This document shows, piece after piece, positions 44,731 through 52,644 of a DNA stretch of 64,000 nt. The stretch is from Ancylomarina sp. DW003 (GTDB lineage Bacteria; Bacteroidota; Bacteroidia; Bacteroidales; Marinifilaceae): assembly GCF_029029505.1 (NCBI RefSeq), contig NZ_JAKJSD010000021.1, forward strand, positions 16,276-80,275, written 5' to 3'. Made by a program: the position numbers and the translations under genes. Each line of letters starts with the position of its first letter. Within the stretch, counting starts at the first letter, position 1. The notes beneath the pieces were generated by a model. The model was given only the letters and a program-made list of their open reading frames with translations, made no database searches and was not told the origin of the DNA.

Positions 44731-46185
44731 CTATGATTTCTTGAAACCAACCTTAGTAATAAAGGATGCCGATTTATGTGTTTCAGCTTTACTGGTTAAG
44801 CTCGCAATTAAATAAACTAAGGCAGATCCAAGCATACCAATCAAAACATGTTTAGCCGTACCAATTTCCCATGGGAGAGGCAAGTTAGCACCCAAGGCAA
44901 CAGCTAGGTTATAAAGTGAAAAGATGGTGCCGAAAAGCATAGATGACATGGCACCTATTGTTGTACCTCTTTTCCAAATAAAGCCCAGCATCAAAGGAAC
45001 AAATGCTCCTGTTGAAAGTAAGTCAGCAGCAAGCCAGGAAACCTTAAGAATTGATTTTATTTCAAGACCTATTAAAAGAGCGATAAGTGTTACGATAATG
45101 GTTCCGATTTTTCCAACATACAGAAGTTGCTTCTGCTTGGCATCAGGCTTAAATTTGTTTTTGTAGATATCTACACAAAAAACCATAGCCCCTGTATTTA
45201 TTAAAGAATCCATGGTTGACATAATGGCAGAACAAATACCCACAAAGATCAATGCGCCAAGAAAAGGAGGCATATAATCGTTGATGATGCCAGAAATAAC
45301 GCCACCTTGGGGCATTTCTTCAAATAAACCTAAAGCTAACATGCCTGTGAAAGTTACCATCAGGTAAAGAGGGATGTAGACCAGAAAACTTAGACCAATC
45401 ATTTTACGAGCATCCTGAGGTGATCGAGCTGCTGAAATACGTTGCCAAACATTGGCCTGAATCATCCAGGCAGAACCAAAAGTGATGATATAAACCATAT
45501 TGCTTGATATCTGATGTGTGAATGAGAAATAGTTCGTTAAGCCTTTTGTATCGGCAATGTTCTTAATGGCAGGAACGCCACCAGAATAATAGTAGGCATA
45601 TCCAAAAACCAATATTGAAGCGGATAATAGAAAGATGAATTGGATAATATCGGTGCGAACAACAGCTTTAAACCCTCCAAAAAATGAATAGAGTAAGACA
45701 ATACCTGTTCCAATAATGGCTGACATCTTATAATCTAAGTGAAGAAATTTCTCGAAGAATATACCTATACCCACAATTTGTGAGGCAGCTGTAATGGTCA
45801 TGAATAAAAAGATCAGTATAGAGAGCATTAGTGCAGGAGCTTTTCCATAGCGTTCTTCCAACAATTGAGGTTGCGTAATACTGCCAACCTTCCGAATGGC
45901 TCTTGCAAAGACAAAAAGCAAACCTGTTGAAAATAGAACAGGCATCCCATAAATCCAGAAAGCAGAAATGCCATTCTGATAGGAATGATCGGCTGTTTCG
46001 ATTGCTGAACCAGCTCCCCACCACGACGCTATAAAAGTGATAGCTAAAGCTAAAAAAGAGAGGGATCTGTTGGCTAGGAAATAACCTTCGACAGAATCAC
46101 TCTTCTTAGAAAACAGTGATGATCCAACAATAAGAATAACATAAATTGCTAAAAGGGTAATGGAAAAAATTTGAAGAGGCGCCAT
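44731..46185 (-). CDS. Sodium:solute symporter family protein
   Basis: The 484-residue inner-membrane protein has about 13 hydrophobic spans. SSS-family features include the N-terminal IFSITLLAIYVILIVGSSLF, VEGYFLANRSLSFLALAITF, ASWWGAGSAIETADHSYQNG, and the sodium-site region IVGIGIFFEKFLHLDYKMSA, with LLYSFFGGFKAVVRTDIIQF downstream. It would co-transport an organic solute with Na+. It is transcribed away from the B12 cluster, sharing the ~570-bp divergent region that contains the riboswitch. The substrate (amino acid, sugar or carboxylate) cannot be read from the sequence. No partner gene is adjacent. Confidence 0.92.
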   Translation of the reverse strand: MAPLQIFSITLLAIYVILIVGSSLFSKKSDSVEGYFLANRSLSFLALAITFIASWWGAGSAIETADHSYQNGISAFWIYGMPVLFSTGLLFVFARAIRKVGSITQPQLLEERYGKAPALMLSILIFLFMTITAASQIVGIGIFFEKFLHLDYKMSAIIGTGIVLLYSFFGGFKAVVRTDIIQFIFLLSASILVFGYAYYYSGGVPAIKNIADTKGLTNYFSFTHQISSNMVYIITFGSAWMIQANVWQRISAARSPQDARKMIGLSFLVYIPLYLMVTFTGMLALGLFEEMPQGGVISGIINDYMPPFLGALIFVGICSAIMSTMDSLINTGAMVFCVDIYKNKFKPDAKQKQLLYVGKIGTIIVTLIALLIGLEIKSILKVSWLAADLLSTGAFVPLMLGFIWKRGTTIGAMSSMLFGTIFSLYNLAVALGANLPLPWEIGTAKHVLIGMLGSALVYLIASLTSKAETHKSASFITKVGFKKS

Positions 46186-46384
46186 GCTTAATTTTAATAC
46201 TTAAATATTCGTTTGTGATACATAGATACAGATTTTCTGACGGAATAGAATGATAAAGGAGAATATTAGTCTGAACTTGAAGCTGTGATGATCTAAGTAA
46301 AAAGCTTATGATCATGATATTTGACAGATGATCAGACTCTTGATGTTTTATAACAAATCTAAAAAAGAACAAAACGTCTTTTAA

Positions 46385-46418
46385 TTGTTTTTAGCGTGAA
46401 TAAAAAAACTTACATTTG
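46385..46418 (+). promoter_or_regulatory. Bacteroidota-type promoter of the B12 cluster
   Basis: TACATTTG (46411-46418) fits the -7 consensus TAnnTTTG, and ATTG/TTG at 46384-46387 lies at a suitable distance for the -33 element. The cobalamin riboswitch begins right after it, which makes the placement convincing. Confidence 0.55.
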
Positions 46419-46424
46419 ACGCAG

Positions 46425-46605
46425 TTTTGGTGAAAGCTTAATCTTCGATTGAGCTTTAAAAGGGAATTCGGTTAAAATCCGAGACAGCCCCCGCTACTGT
46501 AAGTTTTTTATGGTTTTTACTAAATCCACTGTTCCAACACTCGGGATGGGAAGGACTAAAACCGATCTATTGATCTACAAAACAAGTCAGGAAACCTGCC
46601 AAAAT
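46425..46605 (+). promoter_or_regulatory. Cobalamin riboswitch
   Basis: All main conserved blocks are present in order: AAAAGGGAATTCGGT (46458 onward), AAATCCGAGACAGCCCCC with GCTACTGTAA (about 46475-46503), and the B12 box AGTCAGGAAACCTGCC (46585-46600). It lies between a promoter and the first gene of the corrin pathway, so adenosylcobalamin binding should switch off the cluster. A partly complementary segment (ACTCTT..AAGAGAGT, about 46622-46639) downstream may be the expression platform. Confidence 0.93.
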
Positions 46606-46752
46606 AGTAATCAAACTTAAGACTCTTGGGGAAGAGAGTTGTTTGTAGATAAAGTATCTTCAATTAATCGCACATACCCCAATTCTGTTTTAAGTTGCTT
46701 ACTAATAAATTGATTCGTTAAGAGTCAGAGTGTTAATGTAAACTAAAATGGG

Positions 46753-47364
46753 ATGAGCTGGTATCCGGTAAGTTTAAATTTAAAGGGTCGTAATTGTTTA
46801 ATTGTAGGTGGTGGAAAAGTGGCAGAGCGTAAGCTGAAATCTTTGATCAAAGCCGAAGCTAATGTCACACTTATTGCGCCTAATATCAATGCCATATTAC
46901 AAGAAATGCGTGAGGCTGGTGCCTACCATTATCTTAAAAGCACCTATCAAGCCAATGATGTTAATGGTTTTTTTCTTGTTATTGCAGCAACCGACTGTTC
47001 TGAAACAAATTCTCGAGTAGGGGTAGATGCAGAATCACAAGCTATTCTCTTCAATTCAGCCAATTCATCTGAGTATTCCAATTTTTATCCTGCAGCAGCA
47101 AGTCATTGTGGCGATATTCAATTGGCTGTTTCATCCAATGGTCGAAATCCTTATTTAGCTAAGAAAATTCGTACATATCTCGATCAGAAATTTGATAGCT
47201 CTTTACAGGAAGAAGTTCTGGAATTGGGGCGTTTGAGAAACCAGATGGTAAAGGATACTGTTGGGTTTAGTGAAAAGGAAAAGAAGGCATATATGAGGGA
47301 TAATTTACTTGAAAAGGTAGACGCATTATTAGATAAGATTGATAAAAATACATGGGAGTTATAA
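46753..47364 (+). CDS. sirC: Precorrin-2 dehydrogenase / sirohydrochlorin synthase (SirC/Met8 type)
   Basis: The 203-residue protein opens with a Rossmann motif (CLIVGGGKVAERKLKSL). FLVIAATDCSETNSRV and the LAVSSNGRNPYLAKKIR signature of the CysG N-terminal/Met8 family follow. It oxidises precorrin-2 to sirohydrochlorin with NAD+; some members also insert metal, but here a separate chelatase gene is present. It is the first gene after the cobalamin riboswitch and 40 bp before cobA. The start ATG 46753 lies 3 bp after another ATG (46748) in a different frame. Confidence 0.92.
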   Translation: MSWYPVSLNLKGRNCLIVGGGKVAERKLKSLIKAEANVTLIAPNINAILQEMREAGAYHYLKSTYQANDVNGFFLVIAATDCSETNSRVGVDAESQAILFNSANSSEYSNFYPAAASHCGDIQLAVSSNGRNPYLAKKIRTYLDQKFDSSLQEEVLELGRLRNQMVKDTVGFSEKEKKAYMRDNLLEKVDALLDKIDKNTWEL

Positions 47365-47404
47365 AGTCGATTGACTTATTAAGATACCGATATAAAAAGA
47401 AGGA

Positions 47405-48166
47405 ATGAACGGAAAAGTATATATAACTGGAGCAGGACCCGGAGATAAAGGTTTAATTACGGTTAAGGCTGCTGAGGCTTTAAAAATTGCCGATGTGGTA
47501 TTCTATGACTACTTGGTTAATATTGAACTTCTGGACTATTGTAAGGACGGTTGCGAGAGTGTTTATGTTGGAAAAAAGCATAAGAATCACACCTGTCCGC
47601 AGGAAGATATTAATCAAATGATTGTGGATTACGCTAAGATGGGAAAAACGGTCGTACGTTTAAAAGGTGGCGATCCCTATGTATTTGGTAGAGGGAGTGA
47701 AGAAGCAATTAAATTGCTTGAGAATGGAATTGAATTTGAAGAGATTCCAGGTATCACTTCGGGTATTGCTGCACCTGCTTATGCCGGTATTCCTGTTACG
47801 GCTCGTAATGTGTCATCTTCGGTAGCATTTTTCACCGGACACCCTCCGGTGAGTCGCTCAAGAGATTTGCAGTGGGACAAGATTTCGACAGGTATCGATA
47901 CCCTTGTCTTTTATATGGGTATAACGAATGCGCCAACTATCATTAACAACTTGATGGAATATGGACGTTCAAAAGAAACTCCGGTTGCCTTGATTCGCTG
48001 GGGAACTTGCCCGGAACAGGAAGTTGTAAAAGGTGAGTTGCACAATATTATTGCAAAAATGGAAGAATTAGACTTTCGTCCGCCAGCCATTATGGTTGTG
48101 GGGGAAGTGGTTTCTATATCAGATAAACTGATGGCTGTAGCTGAAGAAGCTCAGATGGCTTATTAA
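47405..48166 (+). CDS. cobA: Uroporphyrinogen-III C-methyltransferase
   Basis: This 253-residue SAM-dependent tetrapyrrole methyltransferase has VYITGAGPGDKGLITVKAAE at the N-terminus, ADVVFYDYLV, VRLKGGDPYVFGRGSEE, and EEIPGITSGIAAPAYAGIPV, all typical of SUMT enzymes. It methylates uroporphyrinogen III at C2 and C7 to give precorrin-2, the branch point to B12 and siroheme. It sits between sirC and the cobalt chelatase in the same transcription unit. The length is normal for the single-domain CobA form. Confidence 0.95.
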   Translation: MNGKVYITGAGPGDKGLITVKAAEALKIADVVFYDYLVNIELLDYCKDGCESVYVGKKHKNHTCPQEDINQMIVDYAKMGKTVVRLKGGDPYVFGRGSEEAIKLLENGIEFEEIPGITSGIAAPAYAGIPVTARNVSSSVAFFTGHPPVSRSRDLQWDKISTGIDTLVFYMGITNAPTIINNLMEYGRSKETPVALIRWGTCPEQEVVKGELHNIIAKMEELDFRPPAIMVVGEVVSISDKLMAVAEEAQMAY

Positions 48167-48195
48167 ATTGAAGACTTGAATTAAAAAGAAGGAAA

Positions 48196-49059
48196 ATGAA
48201 AGGAATATTACTGTGCGGACACGGTACTCGTGTTCAAGTTGGAGAATTAGCTTTTAAAGCATTTGCTGAGAAGTTTGCCAGCACCATTACTGATTATGAA
48301 GTTGAATATGGTTTTCTGGAACTTTCAGAACCTAATTTTGAGCAGGGTGTAAGCAAGCTTAAAGCTAAAGGAGTAGAAGAGATTATTGCCGTGCCGGTTT
48401 TCTTATTCAATGGTGTACATATTGCTTCTGATATTCCAAATATGCTTCATGAGCTTCAGGAAAAATATGAGCTGAGTATTAAACTAGCCAACTATATTGG
48501 TGTTTGTGATGAAATGGTTGATTTGTCAATCGATTTAATCAAGCAAAGTATTACTGATGAAGATATGAGTGATACAGCTTTCTTCCCAATTGGAATTGGT
48601 GCTTCAATGGCCGATTCAAATGGAGATATGCTGAAACTGTCTCGTCTGGCTCAGGAAGAATTGAAGATGCCATTCATGATCAATGCCTTCACTTCCAAAA
48701 TGACATTCCCTTCGGTGGATAATGCTTTAGCAATTTTAGACCAATTATCATACAAGCGAATTATTGCTTTGCCTTATATCTTCTTCCCAGGTGTTTATTT
48801 GGATAATGCAATCAGAAGCATAGAAGAATTCAAATTGAAGCATCCTGAAAAGGAGTTTATTCTATGTCCTAAAATAGGTGAGAGTGATATGCTGATTGAC
48901 ATTCTGATGTTGAGATTGAAAGCAGTAGAAGAGGGCAAGGTGGACTTGATTGAAAGCAGAGATCCTTCTGCTTGTTCACATCACCACCATCACCATGGTC
49001 ACGATCATTCTCATGGTGATCATCATCATCACGGACATTCACACGATCATAAGCACTAG
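48196..49059 (+). CDS. cbiX: Sirohydrochlorin cobaltochelatase, CbiX type with His-rich tail
   Basis: The 287-residue chelatase has two related halves. The first half starts MKGILLCGHGTRVQVGELAF, with the likely catalytic His9 in CGHGTR; EEIIAVPVFLFNGVHIASDI follows. The second half contains RIIALPYIFFPGVYLDNAI. It inserts Co2+ into sirohydrochlorin, the early cobalt step of the anaerobic route. The last ~27 residues are a His/Asp/Gly tail with about 16 His, seen in long-form CbiX and probably used to store or hand over metal. It is followed after 3 bp by cbiL. Confidence 0.93.
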   Translation: MKGILLCGHGTRVQVGELAFKAFAEKFASTITDYEVEYGFLELSEPNFEQGVSKLKAKGVEEIIAVPVFLFNGVHIASDIPNMLHELQEKYELSIKLANYIGVCDEMVDLSIDLIKQSITDEDMSDTAFFPIGIGASMADSNGDMLKLSRLAQEELKMPFMINAFTSKMTFPSVDNALAILDQLSYKRIIALPYIFFPGVYLDNAIRSIEEFKLKHPEKEFILCPKIGESDMLIDILMLRLKAVEEGKVDLIESRDPSACSHHHHHHGHDHSHGDHHHHGHSHDHKH

Positions 49060-49062
49060 AAT

Positions 49063-49779
49063 ATGGCAGGTAAAGTATATGGGGTTTCTTTAGGACCAGG
49101 CGACCCGGAATTAATCACAATAAAGGCGCTTAAAACACTTCAGCATTCTGATAAGATTTATTATCCGGCCAGTGTTTCAGAGAAGAAAGGGAATTCAAGT
49201 TTTTCCTTACTTATTTTGAAAGAATTAGGCTTAAACGATTTGCAACTACATCCGATTCCTTTGAAAATGTCTTACGACAGATCGGAAGCGGAGGGAGCGT
49301 ATTATGCGTTGTATGAGAAAATTCAGGAAGATATCGACCAGGATCTTCATGTCTCAGTGGTGAGTGAAGGTGATATCTCTTTCTTTAGCACATTTGCCTA
49401 TCTCTTAAAGCACCTTAAAGCCAATGCAATTCCATATGAAATGATTCCGGGTGTGCCTGCTTTTATTTTAGCAGGAGCGAAATCGAAATTGCCAATTTGC
49501 ACCTTAAGTGATAAGGTTTTGGTAGATCCGAACGTGGATAGCCCTGAGGATTTATCGAAGCGTTTGGAAGAAAATGACACCATTGTATTGATGAAGGTTT
49601 CTAAAGTAAAGACATGGATTGCAGACTTTATTCTAGAGTATAAGCCAGAATTATTCTATGGTGAATATTTAGGCACAGATAAGGAGTTTATCACTGATGA
49701 TGCAGAAGTGCTTCGTGATAGAAGAATCCCTTATTTCACTATCATCATCCTGAAGAAAGTTAACAAGGATAAAGGTTAA
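49063..49779 (+). CDS. cbiL: Cobalt-precorrin-2 C20-methyltransferase
   Basis: The 238-residue tetrapyrrole methyltransferase has GVSLGPGDPELITIKALKTL, SVVSEGDISFFSTFAYLLKH, and YEMIPGVPAFILAGAKSKLP. The acidic SEGDISFFST motif and the position after the cobalt chelatase identify the C20 methylation step. It begins 3 bp after the cbiX stop codon. A short interspersed repeat separates it from cbiH-cbiC. Confidence 0.9.
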   Translation: MAGKVYGVSLGPGDPELITIKALKTLQHSDKIYYPASVSEKKGNSSFSLLILKELGLNDLQLHPIPLKMSYDRSEAEGAYYALYEKIQEDIDQDLHVSVVSEGDISFFSTFAYLLKHLKANAIPYEMIPGVPAFILAGAKSKLPICTLSDKVLVDPNVDSPEDLSKRLEENDTIVLMKVSKVKTWIADFILEYKPELFYGEYLGTDKEFITDDAEVLRDRRIPYFTIIILKKVNKDKG

Positions 49780-49809
49780 AGTCAACAAGTGTAAAGAGCA
49801 CAAAGTGGC

Positions 49810-49830
49810 GATGTCCGAAGGACAGAGGGG
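49810..49830. repeat. Interspersed repeat, copy 1
   Basis: A 21-bp sequence starting GATGTCCGAAGGACAGAG occurs identically here and at 52515-52535, each time in a gap between cob genes. TGTCC-GAA-GGACA forms a small hairpin. It resembles the widespread short intergenic repeats of Bacteroidota. Confidence 0.75.
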
Positions 49831-49868
49831 GGTAGAAAACCCAATTCACAGAATAAAAATTGAAGAAG

Positions 49869-51266
49869 ATGCAAGGAAAAATATATATCGTTGGTTTGGG
49901 TCCCGGTGATCCAAATATGTTTTTGAATCCAGCTATTAACGCCATTAAAGAGGCAGATGTAGTGATTGGTTACAAGTACTATTTCCAATTTATTCAAACC
50001 TTCCTTCAAGAAGGAACGGAGTGTTTGGATACAGGAATGAAACAAGAAACCCAAAGAGCAGAGATTGCTTTTGAGTATGCTGAGCAAGGTAAGAAAGTAG
50101 CTGTAATCAGTTCAGGTGATGCAGGTATCTATGGTATGTCACCACTAATTTACGAGATGGCAGAGAAGCGTGAATCGAATGTTGAAATCGAACTGATTCC
50201 AGGCATTTCTGCTTTCCAGGCTGCAGCTGCAAAACTAGGCGCTCCAATCGGTCATGATACAGTTATCCTTTCTTTATCAGACTTATTAACCCCATGGGAG
50301 TTGATAGAAAGACGTATTAAAGCGGCTGCTTTTGGTGACTTTGTTACGGTATTATATAACCCTAAAAGTAAAGGCCGTTACTGGCAAATTTATCGTTTAC
50401 AGGAAATTTTCCTTGAGGAGCGTAGCCCGGAAACTCCTGTTGCTATTGTCCGTCAGGTTGGACGCGACGAGGAGCATATTGAGATTAGCACTTTAGCTGA
50501 TTTTGACATTGAGAGAGTTGATATGTTTTCATTGGTTGTGATTGGAAACTCACAGTCATATGTATCAAAGAGTAATAAATTTATAACGCCACGTGGCTAT
50601 TATTCTAAATATACTGAAAAGGGAAAACCAGGACCACAGATTATGCAAAAGAGTTTTGCAACAATCGCTGAGGAATTGAAGGGGAAAGATATCCCTTTAG
50701 AGACCAAGTGGGCTCTTTTACACCTGATTCATACTTCAGCCGATTTCCAAATGGTTGATTTGTTGAAAGTACGTAATGACGCTTTGAATGTTTGGCATGA
50801 GAAGTTGAAAAATGGAGGTGTGATTATTTCTGATGTGACCATGATAACTTCAGGTATTCGTAAGGCAGCTTGCGAGCGAATGGGCATCGAGGTGAAATGT
50901 TACTTACACGACCCTCGTGTGGCTGAATTAGCAGAAAAGCATAAAATTACACGTACACAAGCGGGTATTCGTCTTGCGGTTGAAGATCATCCGGATGCAC
51001 TTTATGTGTTTGGTAATGCACCTACTGCCCTTATTGAACTGACAGCACTTATGCGTTCTAAGCAATTCTCTCCAATGGGAATTGTAGCTTCACCAGTAGG
51101 TTTTGTGAATGTGCAAGAGTCGAAACATCGAGTGAAGAGTTTTGCAAAATTACCAGCAGTGATAATCGAAGGACGAAAAGGTGGTTCCACTTTGGCAGCA
51201 ACTATCGTCAATTCGGTATTAAGCTTAGATGATGCTAAAGAATTAAAAGTAGGTCGTGATGTCTAA
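49869..51266 (+). CDS. cbiH-cbiC: Fused precorrin-3B C17-methyltransferase and cobalt-precorrin-8 methylmutase
   Basis: The 465-residue two-domain enzyme has a CbiH/CobJ half at about 1-245 (IYIVGLGPGDPNMFLNPAIN, VIGYKYYFQ, VAVISSGDAGIYGMSPLIYE). The CbiC half (about 258-465) has SADFQMVDLLKVRNDALN, GGVIISDVTMITSGIRK, and GIVASPVGFVNVQESKHR with the expected His-containing methylmutase core. It performs ring contraction (C17) and the later methyl migration that makes cobyrinate precursor. ATG 49869 is preferred over an in-frame TTG at 49860. Its 3' end overlaps the next gene by 8 bp. Confidence 0.93.
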   Translation: MQGKIYIVGLGPGDPNMFLNPAINAIKEADVVIGYKYYFQFIQTFLQEGTECLDTGMKQETQRAEIAFEYAEQGKKVAVISSGDAGIYGMSPLIYEMAEKRESNVEIELIPGISAFQAAAAKLGAPIGHDTVILSLSDLLTPWELIERRIKAAAFGDFVTVLYNPKSKGRYWQIYRLQEIFLEERSPETPVAIVRQVGRDEEHIEISTLADFDIERVDMFSLVVIGNSQSYVSKSNKFITPRGYYSKYTEKGKPGPQIMQKSFATIAEELKGKDIPLETKWALLHLIHTSADFQMVDLLKVRNDALNVWHEKLKNGGVIISDVTMITSGIRKAACERMGIEVKCYLHDPRVAELAEKHKITRTQAGIRLAVEDHPDALYVFGNAPTALIELTALMRSKQFSPMGIVASPVGFVNVQESKHRVKSFAKLPAVIIEGRKGGSTLAATIVNSVLSLDDAKELKVGRDV

Positions 51267-52449
51267 ATTTGTCGTTATTGGGATTACAGATATGCCGCAT
51301 CCCAACCTGAACAGAGAAGCGATTCAGCATATTGCAGAGTCACGTTTCTTCTCGGGCGGAATTCGTCATAAAGAATTGATTCAGGATTACTTGCCTCAAA
51401 ATGCGGAATGGATTAATATTACTGTGCCTTTGACCGATGTTTTCGATCAATACAGACAGATTGACGAAACTATTGTTGTCATTGCTTCGGGAGATCCGCT
51501 TTTTTATGGTATTGGCAATACGATTAAACGTGAATTTTCTGATTCAGAATTGGTTGTCTATCCGGCTCACAATAGCCTTCAACTTTTGGCGCATCATTAC
51601 CAACTGGAATATGGTAAAATGCACATTGCAACGCTTACAGGGCGCGATTGGCCTGAGATTGATTTGCCACTGATTAGAGGTGAACAGATGATTGGAGTTT
51701 TAACTGATAGGCAAAGAACACCCAATACCATTGCTCAATATTTATTGGATTATGGTTTTGATAATTACGATTGTTATCTGGGAGAGAAACTGGGTGGTCC
51801 CAATCAAAAATGTCAGAAATTAAGCATAACAGAACTTTTAAAGGTGGATTTTGTTCACCCTAATTGTTTGATATTAGTTCAAAAGCAGCCTATTACTCGT
51901 CAGTTTGGTATTCCTGATGAGGCTTTTCAAACCTTAGATGGACGCCCTAAGATGATGACCAAGAGTTTGATTCGATTGGCCAGCTTATCAAGTTTACAAT
52001 TGGATGCTGCCTCTGTTTTGTGGGATGTGGGGTACTGTACTGGTTCGGTTTCCATCGAAGCCAAACAAGCATTTCCAAAGTTACAAGTGATTGCCTTTGA
52101 AAAGCGAACAGAATCGGATGCGATTATTCGCAATAATATGAAGACCTTTCATGTTCCGGGAATCGATACTCATAATGGTGATTTCTTTGAGCAGGATCTA
52201 GACGCTTTACCAGCACCCGACCGAGTTTTCATAGGAGGTCATGGTGGAAAACTGAATGAAATGATGCACAAGTTACATGCATATCTTCAAGCTAATGGTT
52301 GTATTGTGTTCAATGCTGTAAGTGATGAAACCATAGTAATATTTAAAGAATCAGCCCTTGAATTAGGAATGAAATTGGAAAAAGTAAGTCGTATACAATT
52401 GGATGAATTTAATCCAATTGAAATATTAAAAGCAATAAAAGTGATGTGA
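51259..52449 (+). CDS. cbiE-cbiT: Fused cobalt-precorrin-7 methyltransferase/decarboxylase (CbiE-CbiT)
   Basis: The 397-residue fusion has a CbiE domain (about 1-205; VVIASGDPLFYGIGNTIKR, VGVLTDRQRTP-like IGVLTDRQRTPNTIAQYLLD) and a CbiT domain (about 215-397) with the SAM site DVGYCTGSVSIEAKQ (D256) and VFIGGHGGKLNEMM. It methylates C5 and C15 and decarboxylates the C12 side chain. The CobL-like fusion is common. The start ATG 51259 overlaps the end of cbiH-cbiC, indicating translational coupling; GTG 51256 is an alternative. Confidence 0.94.
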   Translation: MSKFVVIGITDMPHPNLNREAIQHIAESRFFSGGIRHKELIQDYLPQNAEWINITVPLTDVFDQYRQIDETIVVIASGDPLFYGIGNTIKREFSDSELVVYPAHNSLQLLAHHYQLEYGKMHIATLTGRDWPEIDLPLIRGEQMIGVLTDRQRTPNTIAQYLLDYGFDNYDCYLGEKLGGPNQKCQKLSITELLKVDFVHPNCLILVQKQPITRQFGIPDEAFQTLDGRPKMMTKSLIRLASLSSLQLDAASVLWDVGYCTGSVSIEAKQAFPKLQVIAFEKRTESDAIIRNNMKTFHVPGIDTHNGDFFEQDLDALPAPDRVFIGGHGGKLNEMMHKLHAYLQANGCIVFNAVSDETIVIFKESALELGMKLEKVSRIQLDEFNPIEILKAIKVM

Positions 52450-52499
52450 TGATTCGATGATGTGTTGAATCAGAATCTAAAAATTATTACAAATTAGTC

Positions 52500-52592
52500 T
52501 CCCTTTTTAGGGGAGATGTCCGAAGGACAGAGGGGTGTTATTTAAGATTATCATCCTATCGCCTGCGAAACTTTCCCTGGAAGGGAAAGGCA
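52500..52592. repeat. Interspersed repeat, copy 2, with adjacent hairpins
   Basis: The 21-bp repeat (52515-52535) is identical to the copy at 49810. Here it sits next to CTCCC-TTTTTA-GGGGAG and, 35 bp on, CTTTCCCT-GGA-AGGGAAAG. The cluster fills the gap between cbiE-cbiT and cbiG-cbiF and is non-coding. Confidence 0.7.
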
Positions 52593-52644
52593 TATATTAA
52601 TCTTAGTTTGAGATTATTTATCATACAATAGAAATACTGGACCC

